This document shows, one piece after another, positions 15,693-23,943 of a stretch of 40,422 nucleotides of DNA. Made by a program: the position numbers and the translations under genes. The first letter of the stretch is position 1, and each line of letters opens with the position of its first letter. The notes beneath the pieces are model-generated. The model was given only the letters and a program-made list of their open reading frames with translations. It was not told the origin of the DNA and searched no databases. The DNA is from an uncultured Prevotellaceae bacterium (GTDB taxonomy: Bacteria > Bacteroidota > Bacteroidia > Bacteroidales > Bacteroidaceae), in NCBI GenBank assembly GCA_902781315.1, contig CACZIT010000044.1, forward strand, positions 15,705 through 56,126. Reading direction: 5' to 3'.

Positions 15693-15708
15693 AAGGCTCT
15701 GCAGCCTT
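15693..15708 (-). terminator. Small hairpin at the ddh stop
   Basis: AAGGCT-ctgc-AGCCTT overlaps the ddh stop codon. On the minus strand only four T follow, after GTCCCG, so it is at best a weak terminator. Its sequence recurs at 1487-1507. Confidence 0.35.
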
Positions 15709-16607
15709 TAGACGAGGTGTTCGATGAGATCGGCACGGTCGCCGGGCAGCATGTCGATGACGGGCAGCTCGACCATCGTGTAGCAGCCGGGCTGCTGGCG
15801 CAGCGAGGCGCGAGCCACGTTGACAAGCACCTGAGCCGTCAGCGCGGGGTTGTTAATCTGCATATTGAACTCGAAGCGCTGGTTCTGCGTCTTTCCGCTG
15901 ACGCCCTTGCGCACGAGGTTCACGCCGTGACCCATGTCGCGCACGTCGTCGACGCTCTCAACGGCAAAGACATGCGTTTCGTCGTTGGCGAAGTAGGGGT
16001 CGGCCTTGATGGCCTTGGTCACGTCGGAGAGTTCGGCACCCGGCTCCAGTTCTACATAGACCATGCGGCGATGGATGCCCTCGCCCAGGGGGATGGTGAC
16101 GGAAAGGGCGTTCTTCACGCCTTCCTTCGAGCGCACGCAGACGCTGTGGCCCATCGACATGCCCGGGCCGAAGTTGGTGTACGAGAGACCCTTCGGGGCG
16201 AGGCTCTGCATGAGGGTGCGCACGATGCTGTCGGAGCCCGGATCCCATCCGGCGGCAATCACGGAGACGGTGCCCGTCTGTTTGTTGAGCTCCATGAGGC
16301 GCTCGCGGTAGCCGCGAATGTTGGTATGGATGTCGAACGAGTCGACGGTGTTGATGCCCAGCGGCAGAATCTGCTTGGCATACTCCTCGCACGAACGGGT
16401 GGGCGTGGCGAGGATGGCCACCTGCACGTCCTTCAGCTCGCGGATGTCGCTCACCACCTCGTAGGGAGTCAGTTCCAGCGGCTTGTTCTGAGCACCCTGA
16501 CGACGCACGATGCCTGCAATCTCGAAGTCGGGGGCTGTCTCCAGTGCTTCCACCGTGAAGCGCCCGATGTTGCCGTAGCCCACTACGGCTGCTCTGATTT
16601 TCTTCAT
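15708..16607 (-). CDS. ddh: meso-Diaminopimelate dehydrogenase
   Basis: This enzyme reductively aminates tetrahydrodipicolinate to meso-diaminopimelate with NADPH and ammonia, a one-step route to the cell-wall cross-linking amino acid and to lysine. The 299-residue product starts with a Rossmann motif, VVGYGNIGRFTVEAL (residues 8-22). It also has ATPTRSC, AAGWDPGSDS and FGPGMSMGHS, all typical of Ddh. The frame is open for 24 more codons upstream, but MKKIRAAVVGYG is the family start and AAAGGAC lies just before it, so 16607 was chosen. The gene is divergent from etfB. Confidence 0.93.
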   Translation of the reverse strand: MKKIRAAVVGYGNIGRFTVEALETAPDFEIAGIVRRQGAQNKPLELTPYEVVSDIRELKDVQVAILATPTRSCEEYAKQILPLGINTVDSFDIHTNIRGYRERLMELNKQTGTVSVIAAGWDPGSDSIVRTLMQSLAPKGLSYTNFGPGMSMGHSVCVRSKEGVKNALSVTIPLGEGIHRRMVYVELEPGAELSDVTKAIKADPYFANDETHVFAVESVDDVRDMGHGVNLVRKGVSGKTQNQRFEFNMQINNPALTAQVLVNVARASLRQQPGCYTMVELPVIDMLPGDRADLIEHLV

Positions 16608-16645
16608 GTCCTTTGGTAGTTTTGTTGGTTTGTTGTTTTGTCTTG

Positions 16646-16653
16646 CAAAATTA
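16646..16653 (-). promoter_or_regulatory. Promoter -7 element of ddh
   Basis: On the minus strand this reads TAATTTTG, matching TAnnTTTG, about 40 bases before the ddh start. Confidence 0.6.
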
Positions 16654-16674
16654 CATTTTTTCTTCGAAAAATTC

Positions 16675-16707
16675 TGCACAATCGCTTAAAAATGTGCACA
16701 ATCGCTT
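16675..16707. promoter_or_regulatory. Direct repeat between the ddh and etfB promoters
   Basis: TGCACAATCGCTT occurs at 16675-16687 and again at 16695-16707, 20 bases apart. The second copy is part of the palindrome TGTGCACA (16693-16700). The position between two divergent promoters and the spacing of about two helical turns suggest a regulator-binding site. The regulator is unknown. Confidence 0.45.
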
Positions 16708-16734
16708 TATTTTCGTTCGTTTTTTGGGGTTTCA

Positions 16735-16766
16735 TTTGGTCAGCAGGCGAAAAAAGTGTAATTTTG
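16735..16766 (+). promoter_or_regulatory. Promoter of the etfB operon
   Basis: TTTG (16735-16738) and TAATTTTG (16759-16766) are 20 bases apart, a full consensus match, about 50 bases before the etfB start. Confidence 0.75.
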
Positions 16767-16816
16767 CAACGCTTTTGTAAAATAAGCAGATAATAAACAA
16801 CCAATCATATTTTTAT

Positions 16817-17689
16817 ATGGCATTAAAAATTGTTGTGCTGGCCAAGCAAGTGCCAGACACCCGAAATGTGGGTAAGGACGCAATGACAGCCGAAGGTACC
16901 GTCAACCGCGCTGCCCTGCCCGCCATCTTCAACCCAGAAGATTTGAACGCCCTGGAGCAGGCTCTCCGCTTGAAAGAACAGCATCCGGGCTCTACAGTAG
17001 GAATCCTCACGATGGGTCCTCCGCGTGCAGGTGAAATCATTCGTCAAGGTCTTTATCGTGGTGCCGACACGGGTTGGCTGCTGACCGACCGACTCTTCGC
17101 CGGTGCCGACACGCTGGCCACTTCCTATGCGCTGGCAACCGCCATCAAGAAGATTGGCGACGTCGACATGGTCATTGGCGGTCGTCAGGCCATCGATGGC
17201 GACACGGCTCAGGTGGGTCCGCAGGTGGCTCAGAAGCTGGGACTCAACCAGGTCACTTATGCCGAAGAGATTCTCAGCGTCGAGGATGGCAAAGCTACTA
17301 TCAAGCGTGTCATCGATGGTGGCGTGGAGACCGTCGAGGCTCCGCTGCCCGTCGTAGTCACGGTGAACGGAAGCGCTGCTCCCTGCCGCCCGCAGAACGC
17401 CAAGCTGGTGATGAAGTACAAGCGCGCCACATGCCCCATGGAGCGTCCCGCCGAGGGCACTGCCTACGACTACTTGTACGACGAGCGTCCAGAACTGACG
17501 CTGAACCAGTGGTCGGTGGCCGACGTCGATGGCGATGTAAACCAGTGTGGTCTGGCCGGCTCGCCCACGAAGGTGAAGGCCGTGAAGAACATCGTGTTCC
17601 AAGCTAAGGAGTCGAAGACTTTGACGGCTTCTGATGCTGATGTCGAGGGTATGATCAAAGAATTGTTGGACGAGAAGATTATTGGTTAA
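16817..17689 (+). CDS. etfB: Electron transfer flavoprotein beta subunit
   Basis: EtfB pairs with EtfA to carry electrons between acyl-CoA dehydrogenases and other redox partners. The 290-residue protein begins MALKIVVLAKQVPDTRNVG. It contains GADTGWLLTDRLFAGADTLA and VIGGRQAIDGDTAQVGP, hallmarks of the EtfB nucleotide-binding fold. Length is slightly above the classical 250-260 residues. etfA begins 6 bases after the stop, and an acyl-CoA dehydrogenase is further down the same operon. Whether this pair bifurcates electrons cannot be read with certainty from the sequence. Confidence 0.95.
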   Translation: MALKIVVLAKQVPDTRNVGKDAMTAEGTVNRAALPAIFNPEDLNALEQALRLKEQHPGSTVGILTMGPPRAGEIIRQGLYRGADTGWLLTDRLFAGADTLATSYALATAIKKIGDVDMVIGGRQAIDGDTAQVGPQVAQKLGLNQVTYAEEILSVEDGKATIKRVIDGGVETVEAPLPVVVTVNGSAAPCRPQNAKLVMKYKRATCPMERPAEGTAYDYLYDERPELTLNQWSVADVDGDVNQCGLAGSPTKVKAVKNIVFQAKESKTLTASDADVEGMIKELLDEKIIG

Positions 17690-17695
17690 AGAGAT

Positions 17696-18718
17696 ATGAA
17701 CAACGTATTTGTATATTGCGAAATAGAAGGTACTCACGTACAGGAAGTATCTCAAGAGCTGCTGACCAAGGGTCGCAAGCTCGCCAATGAACTCGGAGTG
17801 GAACTCCACGCAGTGGTGGCCGGCACAGGCATTATGGGTAAGGTGGAAGACCAGATTCTGCCCTACGGCGTCGACAAGCTGTTTGTCTTCGACGGTGAGG
17901 GACTGTTCCCCTACACGTCGGCTCCTCACACTGATATCATGGTGAACCTCTTCAAGGAGGAACAGCCGCAGATTTGCCTGATGGGTGCTACGGTCATCGG
18001 CCGCGACCTCGGTCCACGTGTGTCGTCATCGCTGACCTCTGGTCTGACTGCCGACTGCACCGAACTCGAGATTGGTCCGTATGAGGACAAGAAGGCAGGC
18101 AAGACCTACGAGAACCTGCTTTATCAGATTCGTCCCGCCTTCGGTGGCAACATCGTGGCAACGATCGTGAACCCCGACCACCGTCCTCAGATGGCAACCG
18201 TACGTTCGGGCGTCATGCAGAAGGCTCTCTACGAGGGCGAGTGCAAGAAGGAAGTGGTCTATCCCGAGGTTTCGAAGTATGTGAGCCCAGAGGCTTTCGT
18301 TGTGAAGGTGCTGGACCACCACGTGGAAGCTGCCAAGCACAACCTAAAGGGTGCTCCTATCGTTGTGGCCGGCGGTTATGGCATGGGCTCGAAGGAGAAC
18401 TTCGACATGCTGTTCCAGTTGGCTAAGGTGCTTCATGGTGAGGTGGGTGGAAGCCGCGCTGCCGTTGATGCTGGTTGGCTCGACCACGACCGCCAGATTG
18501 GTCAGACTGGTGTAACCGTTCATCCGAAGGTATACATCGCCTGTGGTATCTCTGGTCAGATTCAGCACATCGCCGGTATGCAGGATTCGGGCATCATCAT
18601 CTCTATCAACAGTGATCCCGATGCACCCATCAACAAGATTGCTGACTACGTGATTGTGGGTACTGTAGAAGAAGTTGTTCCCAAACTGATTAAGTATTAT
18701 AAGCAGAACTCGAAGTAA
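17696..18718 (+). CDS. etfA: Electron transfer flavoprotein alpha subunit
   Basis: The 340-residue protein has the EtfA N-terminal domain and a C-terminal FAD-binding domain. The latter holds GGSRAAVDAGWLDHDRQIG, VYIACGISGQIQHIAG and ISINSDPDAPINKIADYVIVG (about residues 240-320). It is the partner of EtfB, six bases upstream. Length and motifs are normal. The stop codon is separated by one base from the start of a small membrane-protein gene. Confidence 0.96.
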   Translation: MNNVFVYCEIEGTHVQEVSQELLTKGRKLANELGVELHAVVAGTGIMGKVEDQILPYGVDKLFVFDGEGLFPYTSAPHTDIMVNLFKEEQPQICLMGATVIGRDLGPRVSSSLTSGLTADCTELEIGPYEDKKAGKTYENLLYQIRPAFGGNIVATIVNPDHRPQMATVRSGVMQKALYEGECKKEVVYPEVSKYVSPEAFVVKVLDHHVEAAKHNLKGAPIVVAGGYGMGSKENFDMLFQLAKVLHGEVGGSRAAVDAGWLDHDRQIGQTGVTVHPKVYIACGISGQIQHIAGMQDSGIIISINSDPDAPINKIADYVIVGTVEEVVPKLIKYYKQNSK

Positions 18719-18719
18719 G

Positions 18720-18908
18720 ATGAAAGCATTAGAATATTTCCTTCTTTTTTGTGCTATTGTACTGCTTGCTGTATCCTATTACCTTAGTACGGAAGGCAAT
18801 TTTAAAGTTGCTGCTTTAGTGAACTTCTGTGCTTTTATTTGTGGTACAGTAGCCGGCACAAGAATAGGAAGAAGAATTTATAAGAAGAACCAAGAAAACA
18901 AAGAATAA
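18720..18908 (+). CDS. Small two-span membrane protein in the etf operon
   Basis: The 62-residue product has two hydrophobic segments (about 5-23 and 30-48) and a basic, charged tail (GRRIYKKNQENKE). No family was recognised. Its ATG lies one base past the etfA stop, and the acyl-CoA dehydrogenase begins two bases after its own stop. Such tight packing means translational coupling and supports a real gene. The bases are AT-richer than the flanking genes, which hints at a later insertion. A role in anchoring the Etf/dehydrogenase complex to the membrane is speculation. Confidence 0.65.
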   Translation: MKALEYFLLFCAIVLLAVSYYLSTEGNFKVAALVNFCAFICGTVAGTRIGRRIYKKNQENKE

Positions 18909-18910
18909 TT

Positions 18911-20543
18911 ATGGCAAACTATTATAGCGATCATCCTGAGATCGGGTTCTACTTGAACCACCCCCTGATGGCTCGTATCGTTGAGCTGAGGCGACGTGGC
19001 TGCCAACATCATTGCTCCGAACTCGGAGAGCGTCGACCTCGAAGGTCCGCACCTTGAGAACGGCCGTATGATTTATGCAAGCAAGACTTTCGAAAACCTC
19101 GATGCCACGCGCAAGGCTGGCCTCTGGGGCGTTTCGATGCCTCGCCGCTACGGCGGTCTGAACCTGCCGAACGCAGTGTTCTCGATGCTCTCTGAAGTCA
19201 TCTCGGCTGCCGATGCCGGTTTCCAGAACATCTGGAGCTTGCAGAGCTGTATCGACACGCTCTATGAGTTCGGCTCTGAGGAGCAGCGCCAGAAGTACAT
19301 CCCCCGCGTCTGCGAGGGCGAAGGCATGTCGATGGACCTCACCGAGCCCGATGCCGGTTCCGACCTGCAGCGCGTGATGCTGAAGGCTACCTTCGATGAG
19401 AAGGAGAACTGCTGGCGCCTGAACGGTGTGAAGCGCTTCATCACCAATGGCGATAGCGACATCCACCTCGTGCTGGCCCGCTCAGAGGAAGGCACGAAGG
19501 ACGGCCGCGGCCTGTCGATGTTCATCTACGACAAGCGCAACGGTGGTGTCGACGTGCGCCACATCGAGCACAAGCTCGGCATCCACGGCTCGCCCACCTG
19601 CGAGCTCACCTATAAGAACGCCAAGGCTGAACTCTGCGGTTCGACTCGCCTGGGACTCATCAAGTATGTGATGGCACTAATGAACGGTGCCCGTCTGGGT
19701 ATTGCCGCTCAGTCGGTGGGTCTGTCGCAGGAGGCTTACAACGAAGGCCTGGCCTATGCCAAGGAGCGCGCACAGTTCGGCGAGAAAATCATCAACTTCC
19801 CCGCTGTCTACGACATGCTCTCGCGCATGAAGGCCAAACTCGATGCCGGTCGCTCGCTGCTCTACCAGACCGCCTGCTACGTCGACATCTACAAGTGCCT
19901 CGAGGACATCGAGCGCGACCGCAAGCTCACACCCGAGGAGAAGCAGGAGCTGAAGAAGTATCAGCGCCTGGCCGATGCCTTCACGCCGCTGGCCAAGGGC
20001 ATGAATTCGGAGTACGCCAACCAGAATGCCTACGACGCCATCTCTATCCACGGTGGTTCGGGCTTTATCATGGAGTACAAGTCACAGCGTCTCTATCGCG
20101 ATGCCCGCATCTTCAGCATCTACGAGGGAACAACCCAGCTGCAGGTCGTGGCTGCCATCCGCTACATCTCGAACGGCACCATGCTGCAGAACATCAAGGA
20201 CATGCTGGCCAGCCTGCCCGAGAATGCCGACGCTGCCCTGAAGGCCCGCGTGGAGAAACTCATTCCCGTTTACGAGGAAGCGCTCGCCTACGCCAAGGGC
20301 CTGGAGAATCAGGACGCCTTCGACTTCCTGGCTCGCCGCCTGTACGACATGACCTGCGAGCTGGTGATGTCGCTGCTCATCATTCGCGACGCCGCCAAGT
20401 GCCCCGAGCTGTTCCAGAAGTCGGCCAACGTCTACGTGCGCATGGCTGAGGAGAACGTGCTGGGCAAGGCTGCCTACATCAAGGCTTTCCGCGCTGAGGA
20501 CCTTGACAGCTTCCGCGCCTGCGATGGCAACTGCGAAGCATAA
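18911..20543 (+). pseudogene. Acyl-CoA dehydrogenase with 5' deletion and frameshift
   Basis: Two frames together give the protein. From ATG 18911 comes the usual family start MANYYSDHPEIGFYLNHPL, ending at TGA 19055-19057. From about 18990 in another frame, GDVAANIIAPNSESVDLEG continues without a break to 20543. From memory, relatives carry about 30 more residues between these parts. So roughly 90 bases appear missing near 18988, with a length not divisible by three. The rest is intact: SMDLTEPDAGSDLQ, KRFITNGDSD, the segment around RAQFGEKI, and the C-terminal GGSGFIMEYKSQRLYRDARI with IYEGTTQLQ. A GTG at 18996 could start a 515-residue shortened protein. Either the gene is broken, it uses the internal start, or the sequence has an error. 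It would oxidise acyl-CoA and pass electrons to EtfAB. Confidence 0.75.
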
Positions 20544-20563
20544 TCTGACGAAAACAAGTGAAA

Positions 20564-20606
20564 GGAAACCCAACAACGGCGCACACCTTGTTGGGCTTCC
20601 TTTTTT
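20564..20606 (+). terminator. Terminator of the etf operon
   Basis: GGAA-a-CCCAACAA (20564-20576) pairs with TTGTTGGG-c-TTCC (20588-20600), followed by six T. Confidence 0.9.
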
Positions 20607-20645
20607 ATTTTAACACCGAGAAGAAATCCTTTAACCCGAAATAAT

Positions 20646-21233
20646 ATGAATATCAAGCTGATTGTTTGCATTATTGCCATTCTGGCGGTCGCCGCCATCA
20701 TGATATACAACAGGCGGAAGTCACTTCCCCCTGGCACAACCGTGATGGACGCACTGCTAACGGACGAGGTTCACGCCGGCCAGCGCATCATCCAGACCGT
20801 GGGCATGACGGATGACGAAGTGCGCTGCGCCATCCGCGACTATCAAAAACTCTGCGCCGAAGAAGGCGAAGAGGCAGAAAAGCCCGTAATCACGACATCA
20901 CAGGATACCATCACGCTCCGACTGCCCAACGGACTCAGTTACAACAGTTTCTGCTACTGGGTGAACTACATCGTCTACTCCAATAAGGCGAAACGCTACA
21001 ACGAAAACGTGACAGGCTGGTACGAGGTACCTGCCACTGCACAGGGTGCTTGGAAGCCGTTTGCCGGACAAGCGCTGATGTTCTTCATTCCCTCAACTGA
21101 CGAGGAGTTCGACAACGTCTATTTTACCGACCATTTCGGCCACTGCTACAAGCAGGAGTTTGCCAACTGGGCCAATTTGATTCTCTTGGAAAAGAGCATC
21201 CGGAGATACCAGCCACTTCCCACCCTTCCATGA
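20646..21233 (+). CDS. Membrane-anchored conserved hypothetical protein
   Basis: The 195-residue product has one N-terminal membrane segment (residues 3-20, IKLIVCIIAILAVAAIMIY) followed by RRK, so the rest is probably on the outer side of the inner membrane. The soluble part has a TVMDALLTDEVHAGQRIIQT stretch and a aromatic-rich C-terminal half (YNSFCYWVNYIVYSNKAKRY). No enzyme motif was recognised. Its stop overlaps the ATG of the MGMT-like gene by four bases, so the two are translated together. Confidence 0.8.
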   Translation: MNIKLIVCIIAILAVAAIMIYNRRKSLPPGTTVMDALLTDEVHAGQRIIQTVGMTDDEVRCAIRDYQKLCAEEGEEAEKPVITTSQDTITLRLPNGLSYNSFCYWVNYIVYSNKAKRYNENVTGWYEVPATAQGAWKPFAGQALMFFIPSTDEEFDNVYFTDHFGHCYKQEFANWANLILLEKSIRRYQPLPTLP

Positions 21234-21589
21234 AAGACTACTACGAGCGGATGACTCCTGAGCAGGCGCGGGCGTTCAAGGACGACGTGCTGAACATTGT
21301 GGCTCAGATTCCACGCGGACAAGTGACCACCTACGGCCACATTGCAGCCCTGTGTGGATGGCCCGACCATGCCCGAATGGTGGGACGCACGCTGCACTAC
21401 ACGCCCGGAGCCGAGCAGGTGCCTTGCCACAGAGTAGTGAATGCCGCAGGTCGCAAGGCGCCCGGCTGGGCAGCCCAGCGCGAGATGCTGCTCAGGGAAG
21501 GCGTCACCTTCAAGGCCAATGGCCGCGTCGACATGGCACGCCACCTGTGGGAACCTACGATACCAGATGTTAGCAACGAATCGATATAA
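21230..21589 (+). CDS. MGMT-family DNA-binding protein (ATL-like)
   Basis: The 119-residue product is only the DNA-binding domain of O6-alkylguanine alkyltransferases: IPRGQVTTYGHIAALCG, then RMVGRTLHY and VPCHRVVNAAGR. The PCHRV motif keeps the acceptor cysteine (C66), unlike classical alkyltransferase-like proteins, which have Trp or Ala there. The short length matches stand-alone ATL proteins that flag alkylated bases for nucleotide excision repair. Whether this one transfers the alkyl group is open. It overlaps the upstream gene by four bases and lies 11 bases before the phosphatase gene. Confidence 0.88.
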   Translation: MKDYYERMTPEQARAFKDDVLNIVAQIPRGQVTTYGHIAALCGWPDHARMVGRTLHYTPGAEQVPCHRVVNAAGRKAPGWAAQREMLLREGVTFKANGRVDMARHLWEPTIPDVSNESI

Positions 21590-21600
21590 CACATGAACAG

Positions 21601-23052
21601 ATGAAAACTACCGCAATCATAGAAAACCGTAAGCCATCAGGCCGACACGGACTCAGATGGACTTTGACAATGGTGATAGCATGCATCGGCATGCAAAGCA
21701 CTTCGGCTTATTCTTCCTCTGATAACGTGAAGAACGACGAAGAGGCCGACATTCTGAATATCGAGAACTCCTACGTGCAGGAGTTTTGCCAAAAGGCAAA
21801 CTCCACGTTTTCTGGTACAACAAGCAATTACGGTGAATCGTTCTTTAAAGACGCCACCAGTCACTATTCTGACCAGCCTAACGGTAAGACCATTTCGTTT
21901 GCAAATGCCACAGCCTCATCGGCTCAGGTCGTACTCTCGCAGCAGAGCGACTACTCATCGCCCGAACTGACGGCCGACGTCAGTCTACAGAATGGCACAG
22001 GCAGCTACAAACTGACTAACTTATATCCCGGAAAGGCTTATTACTACAAGGTGACAGCCGACGGCGAGACTATTGCTGCCGGGCATTTCACGACCACAGG
22101 ACAAGTGCGCATGATTGAACTCGAGAAAGGATTCAACATACGTGATCTCGGAGGATGGAAAGGACTTCAAGGGAACAGCGTGCGCTATGGGCAAATCTAT
22201 CGGGGAGCCAGCTTGGGCGGAACAGACAAGGACGGCAACAAAAGCGACATTACGGATGCCGACAAAGCAGAGCTGCATCGTCTGGGCATCCGCGCACACC
22301 TCGACCTCAGGGCTGCTACCGACAAAGGAAAATACGCCGGCGAGAGCAGTCTTCACTCCTATTCACGCGGCGAGACCACACTTACCGACGCCTGCTTTGC
22401 CAACATCATGACCGATTATGGCGCTTACAACCAAGACGAATCTGTTGTGCGCGACATTGCCTTCATCATCTATGAACTCCAAAAAGGTCATCCCGTCTAT
22501 TTCAACTGCCGCCAGGGAGCCGACCGCACAGGCATCATAGCCTTTGTCATAGAAGGTATCCTCGGTTGTGGCGACTACACCAATGCCGCCGGCGGCAACC
22601 AGATGGCACTCGACTATGAGCTCACGGGCTTCTCGGGAGCCAACAGGGTGGACAATGTAAAAGTCAGCAGTTCCTACCGAAGTGCAAAATATACTTACGG
22701 CGAAACCTCCAAACTCTTCCGCCAACTCATTGACCTGAATCCTTCCGGCGTACAACTCAACAACCTGCAGGAGCGCTGCTATTACTATCTGAACCGCTAT
22801 TTCGAAAATGCACGCATCGACAAGGACGACCTCGACTGGTTCATCAAGTTCATGCTGAATCTCTCTGACTACGCCACCCCCTCATGGGCCGTAGAAGGCG
22901 ATGACTTGAAAGTCGTGGCCGAGACCAATGCCAACGTTGTACTACATCAAATTTCTCCCGCGTTGAAGGGCGACGTGAATAGCGATGGCTTCGTCACCAT
23001 TGCCAACGTCACTGCCTTGGTGAACATCCTTTTAGGCAAGGAATCGGAATAA
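21601..23052 (+). CDS. Secreted tyrosine phosphatase with dockerin repeat
   Basis: The 483-residue product has a long N-terminus (RKPSGRHGLRW) before a hydrophobic export signal (about 21-38). A fibronectin-like segment follows (ASSAQVVLSQQ to LYPGKAYYYKVTADG, about 100-160). The catalytic domain starts at GFNIRDLGGWKG and has the P-loop FNCRQGADRTG with C303 and R309, typical of the Y_phosphatase3 group. It ends in one dockerin-like loop, GDVNSDGFVTIAN, where the usual last Asp is Asn, followed by VTALVNILLGK. The protein should act outside the cell; the substrate is unknown. The gene may share a transcript with the two before it. Confidence 0.88.
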   Translation: MKTTAIIENRKPSGRHGLRWTLTMVIACIGMQSTSAYSSSDNVKNDEEADILNIENSYVQEFCQKANSTFSGTTSNYGESFFKDATSHYSDQPNGKTISFANATASSAQVVLSQQSDYSSPELTADVSLQNGTGSYKLTNLYPGKAYYYKVTADGETIAAGHFTTTGQVRMIELEKGFNIRDLGGWKGLQGNSVRYGQIYRGASLGGTDKDGNKSDITDADKAELHRLGIRAHLDLRAATDKGKYAGESSLHSYSRGETTLTDACFANIMTDYGAYNQDESVVRDIAFIIYELQKGHPVYFNCRQGADRTGIIAFVIEGILGCGDYTNAAGGNQMALDYELTGFSGANRVDNVKVSSSYRSAKYTYGETSKLFRQLIDLNPSGVQLNNLQERCYYYLNRYFENARIDKDDLDWFIKFMLNLSDYATPSWAVEGDDLKVVAETNANVVLHQISPALKGDVNSDGFVTIANVTALVNILLGKESE

Positions 23053-23147
23053 CAGAACAAACTCATCAATAATGAAGACACAAGCAGATGCGACGATTGC
23101 CACTGGCAAAACGTTGCTTAAAGCTTTGTGTTTGAAAGAGTGTTTGG

Positions 23148-23277
23148 CATTACCAGACTGATTACCACTATCTGGTAATACTTGTACCACGGCCTGGTAA
23201 TGTCTTTACCACGGCGTGGTAAACCGTTTACCAGGCCGTGGTACAAGTATTACCAGGCCGTGGTACATTCGCGGGAC
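23148..23277. repeat. Intergenic 130-bp element, copy B: ACCA-N5-TGGT every 22 bases
   Basis: Five palindromes start at 23164 and follow in exact 22-base steps, all ACCA-N5-TGGTA. The ends match copy A at 15562-15692 (CATTACCAGA... and TGGTACAT...CGGGAC). The differences from A concentrate in the five central bases and in the spacers. It lies directly 3' of purN and 3' of the phosphatase gene. The rest of 23053-23283 shows no gene. Confidence 0.85.
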
Positions 23278-23283
23278 TGCCCC

Positions 23284-23871
23284 TCAGTCGGTAGTGGCGG
23301 TGAGGGTTTTAAAAAGATTTTCGAGCACCAGGGGATAGTACTTCAGCTCGAGCTGATTCTCTTTGCGGGCGATGTCGTCGGCAGAGTCGTCGGGCGAAAG
23401 GGCTACGCGATACTGGGCGATGATTTCGCCGCCATCACAAACGGGTGTGACGTAATGCACGGTCATGCCCGTTTCTGTTTCGCCTGCCGCCTTCACGGCC
23501 TCATGGACGTGGTGGCCCCACATGCCCTTGCCGCCATACTTCGGAAGCAGGGCCGGATGGATGTTGACGATGCGACGGGGGAAGGCTTCGATGAGGTAGT
23601 CGGGCACCAGCGGCAGGAAGCCTGCCAGCACGACGAACTGCACGTCGTAGCGGCGCAGCAGCGGGAGCACTTGGTCGGCATCGGCGAGTTGGGCCTTTGG
23701 AACAATGGCTGTGGGAACGCCCAGCCGCTCGGCACGCACCAGTGCATAGGCATCGGCGCGGCTGCTGACCACGAGCACGGCGCGGGCCACTGCCGACTGG
23801 CTGAAGTGGCGGATGAGCTGCTCGCAGTTGGAACCGTTACCTGAGACAAATATGGCAAAACGAGTCATCAT
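23284..23871 (-). CDS. purN: Phosphoribosylglycinamide formyltransferase
   Basis: PurN transfers a formyl group from 10-formyl-tetrahydrofolate to GAR in purine synthesis. The 195-residue product has the N-terminal FAIFVSGNGSNCEQL, the catalytic block VNIHPALLPKYGGKGMWG (Asn and His near 102-104), and TVHYVTPVCDGGEI with the catalytic Asp. Length is normal. Two adjacent ATG codons begin the gene; either could be used. It is divergent from the beta-barrel protein gene. Confidence 0.94.
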   Translation of the reverse strand: MMTRFAIFVSGNGSNCEQLIRHFSQSAVARAVLVVSSRADAYALVRAERLGVPTAIVPKAQLADADQVLPLLRRYDVQFVVLAGFLPLVPDYLIEAFPRRIVNIHPALLPKYGGKGMWGHHVHEAVKAAGETETGMTVHYVTPVCDGGEIIAQYRVALSPDDSADDIARKENQLELKYYPLVLENLFKTLTATTD

Positions 23872-23896
23872 GATGTTACAAGATTGTTTGTGGTGA

Positions 23897-23904
23897 CAAA
23901 ATTA
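23897..23904 (-). promoter_or_regulatory. Promoter -7 element of purN
   Basis: On the minus strand this reads TAATTTTG, a consensus match, 26 bases before the start codon. Confidence 0.55.
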
Positions 23905-23943
23905 CGAAATAAATGCGAAAGAGTAAGTTTTCTGCGAAAAAAT

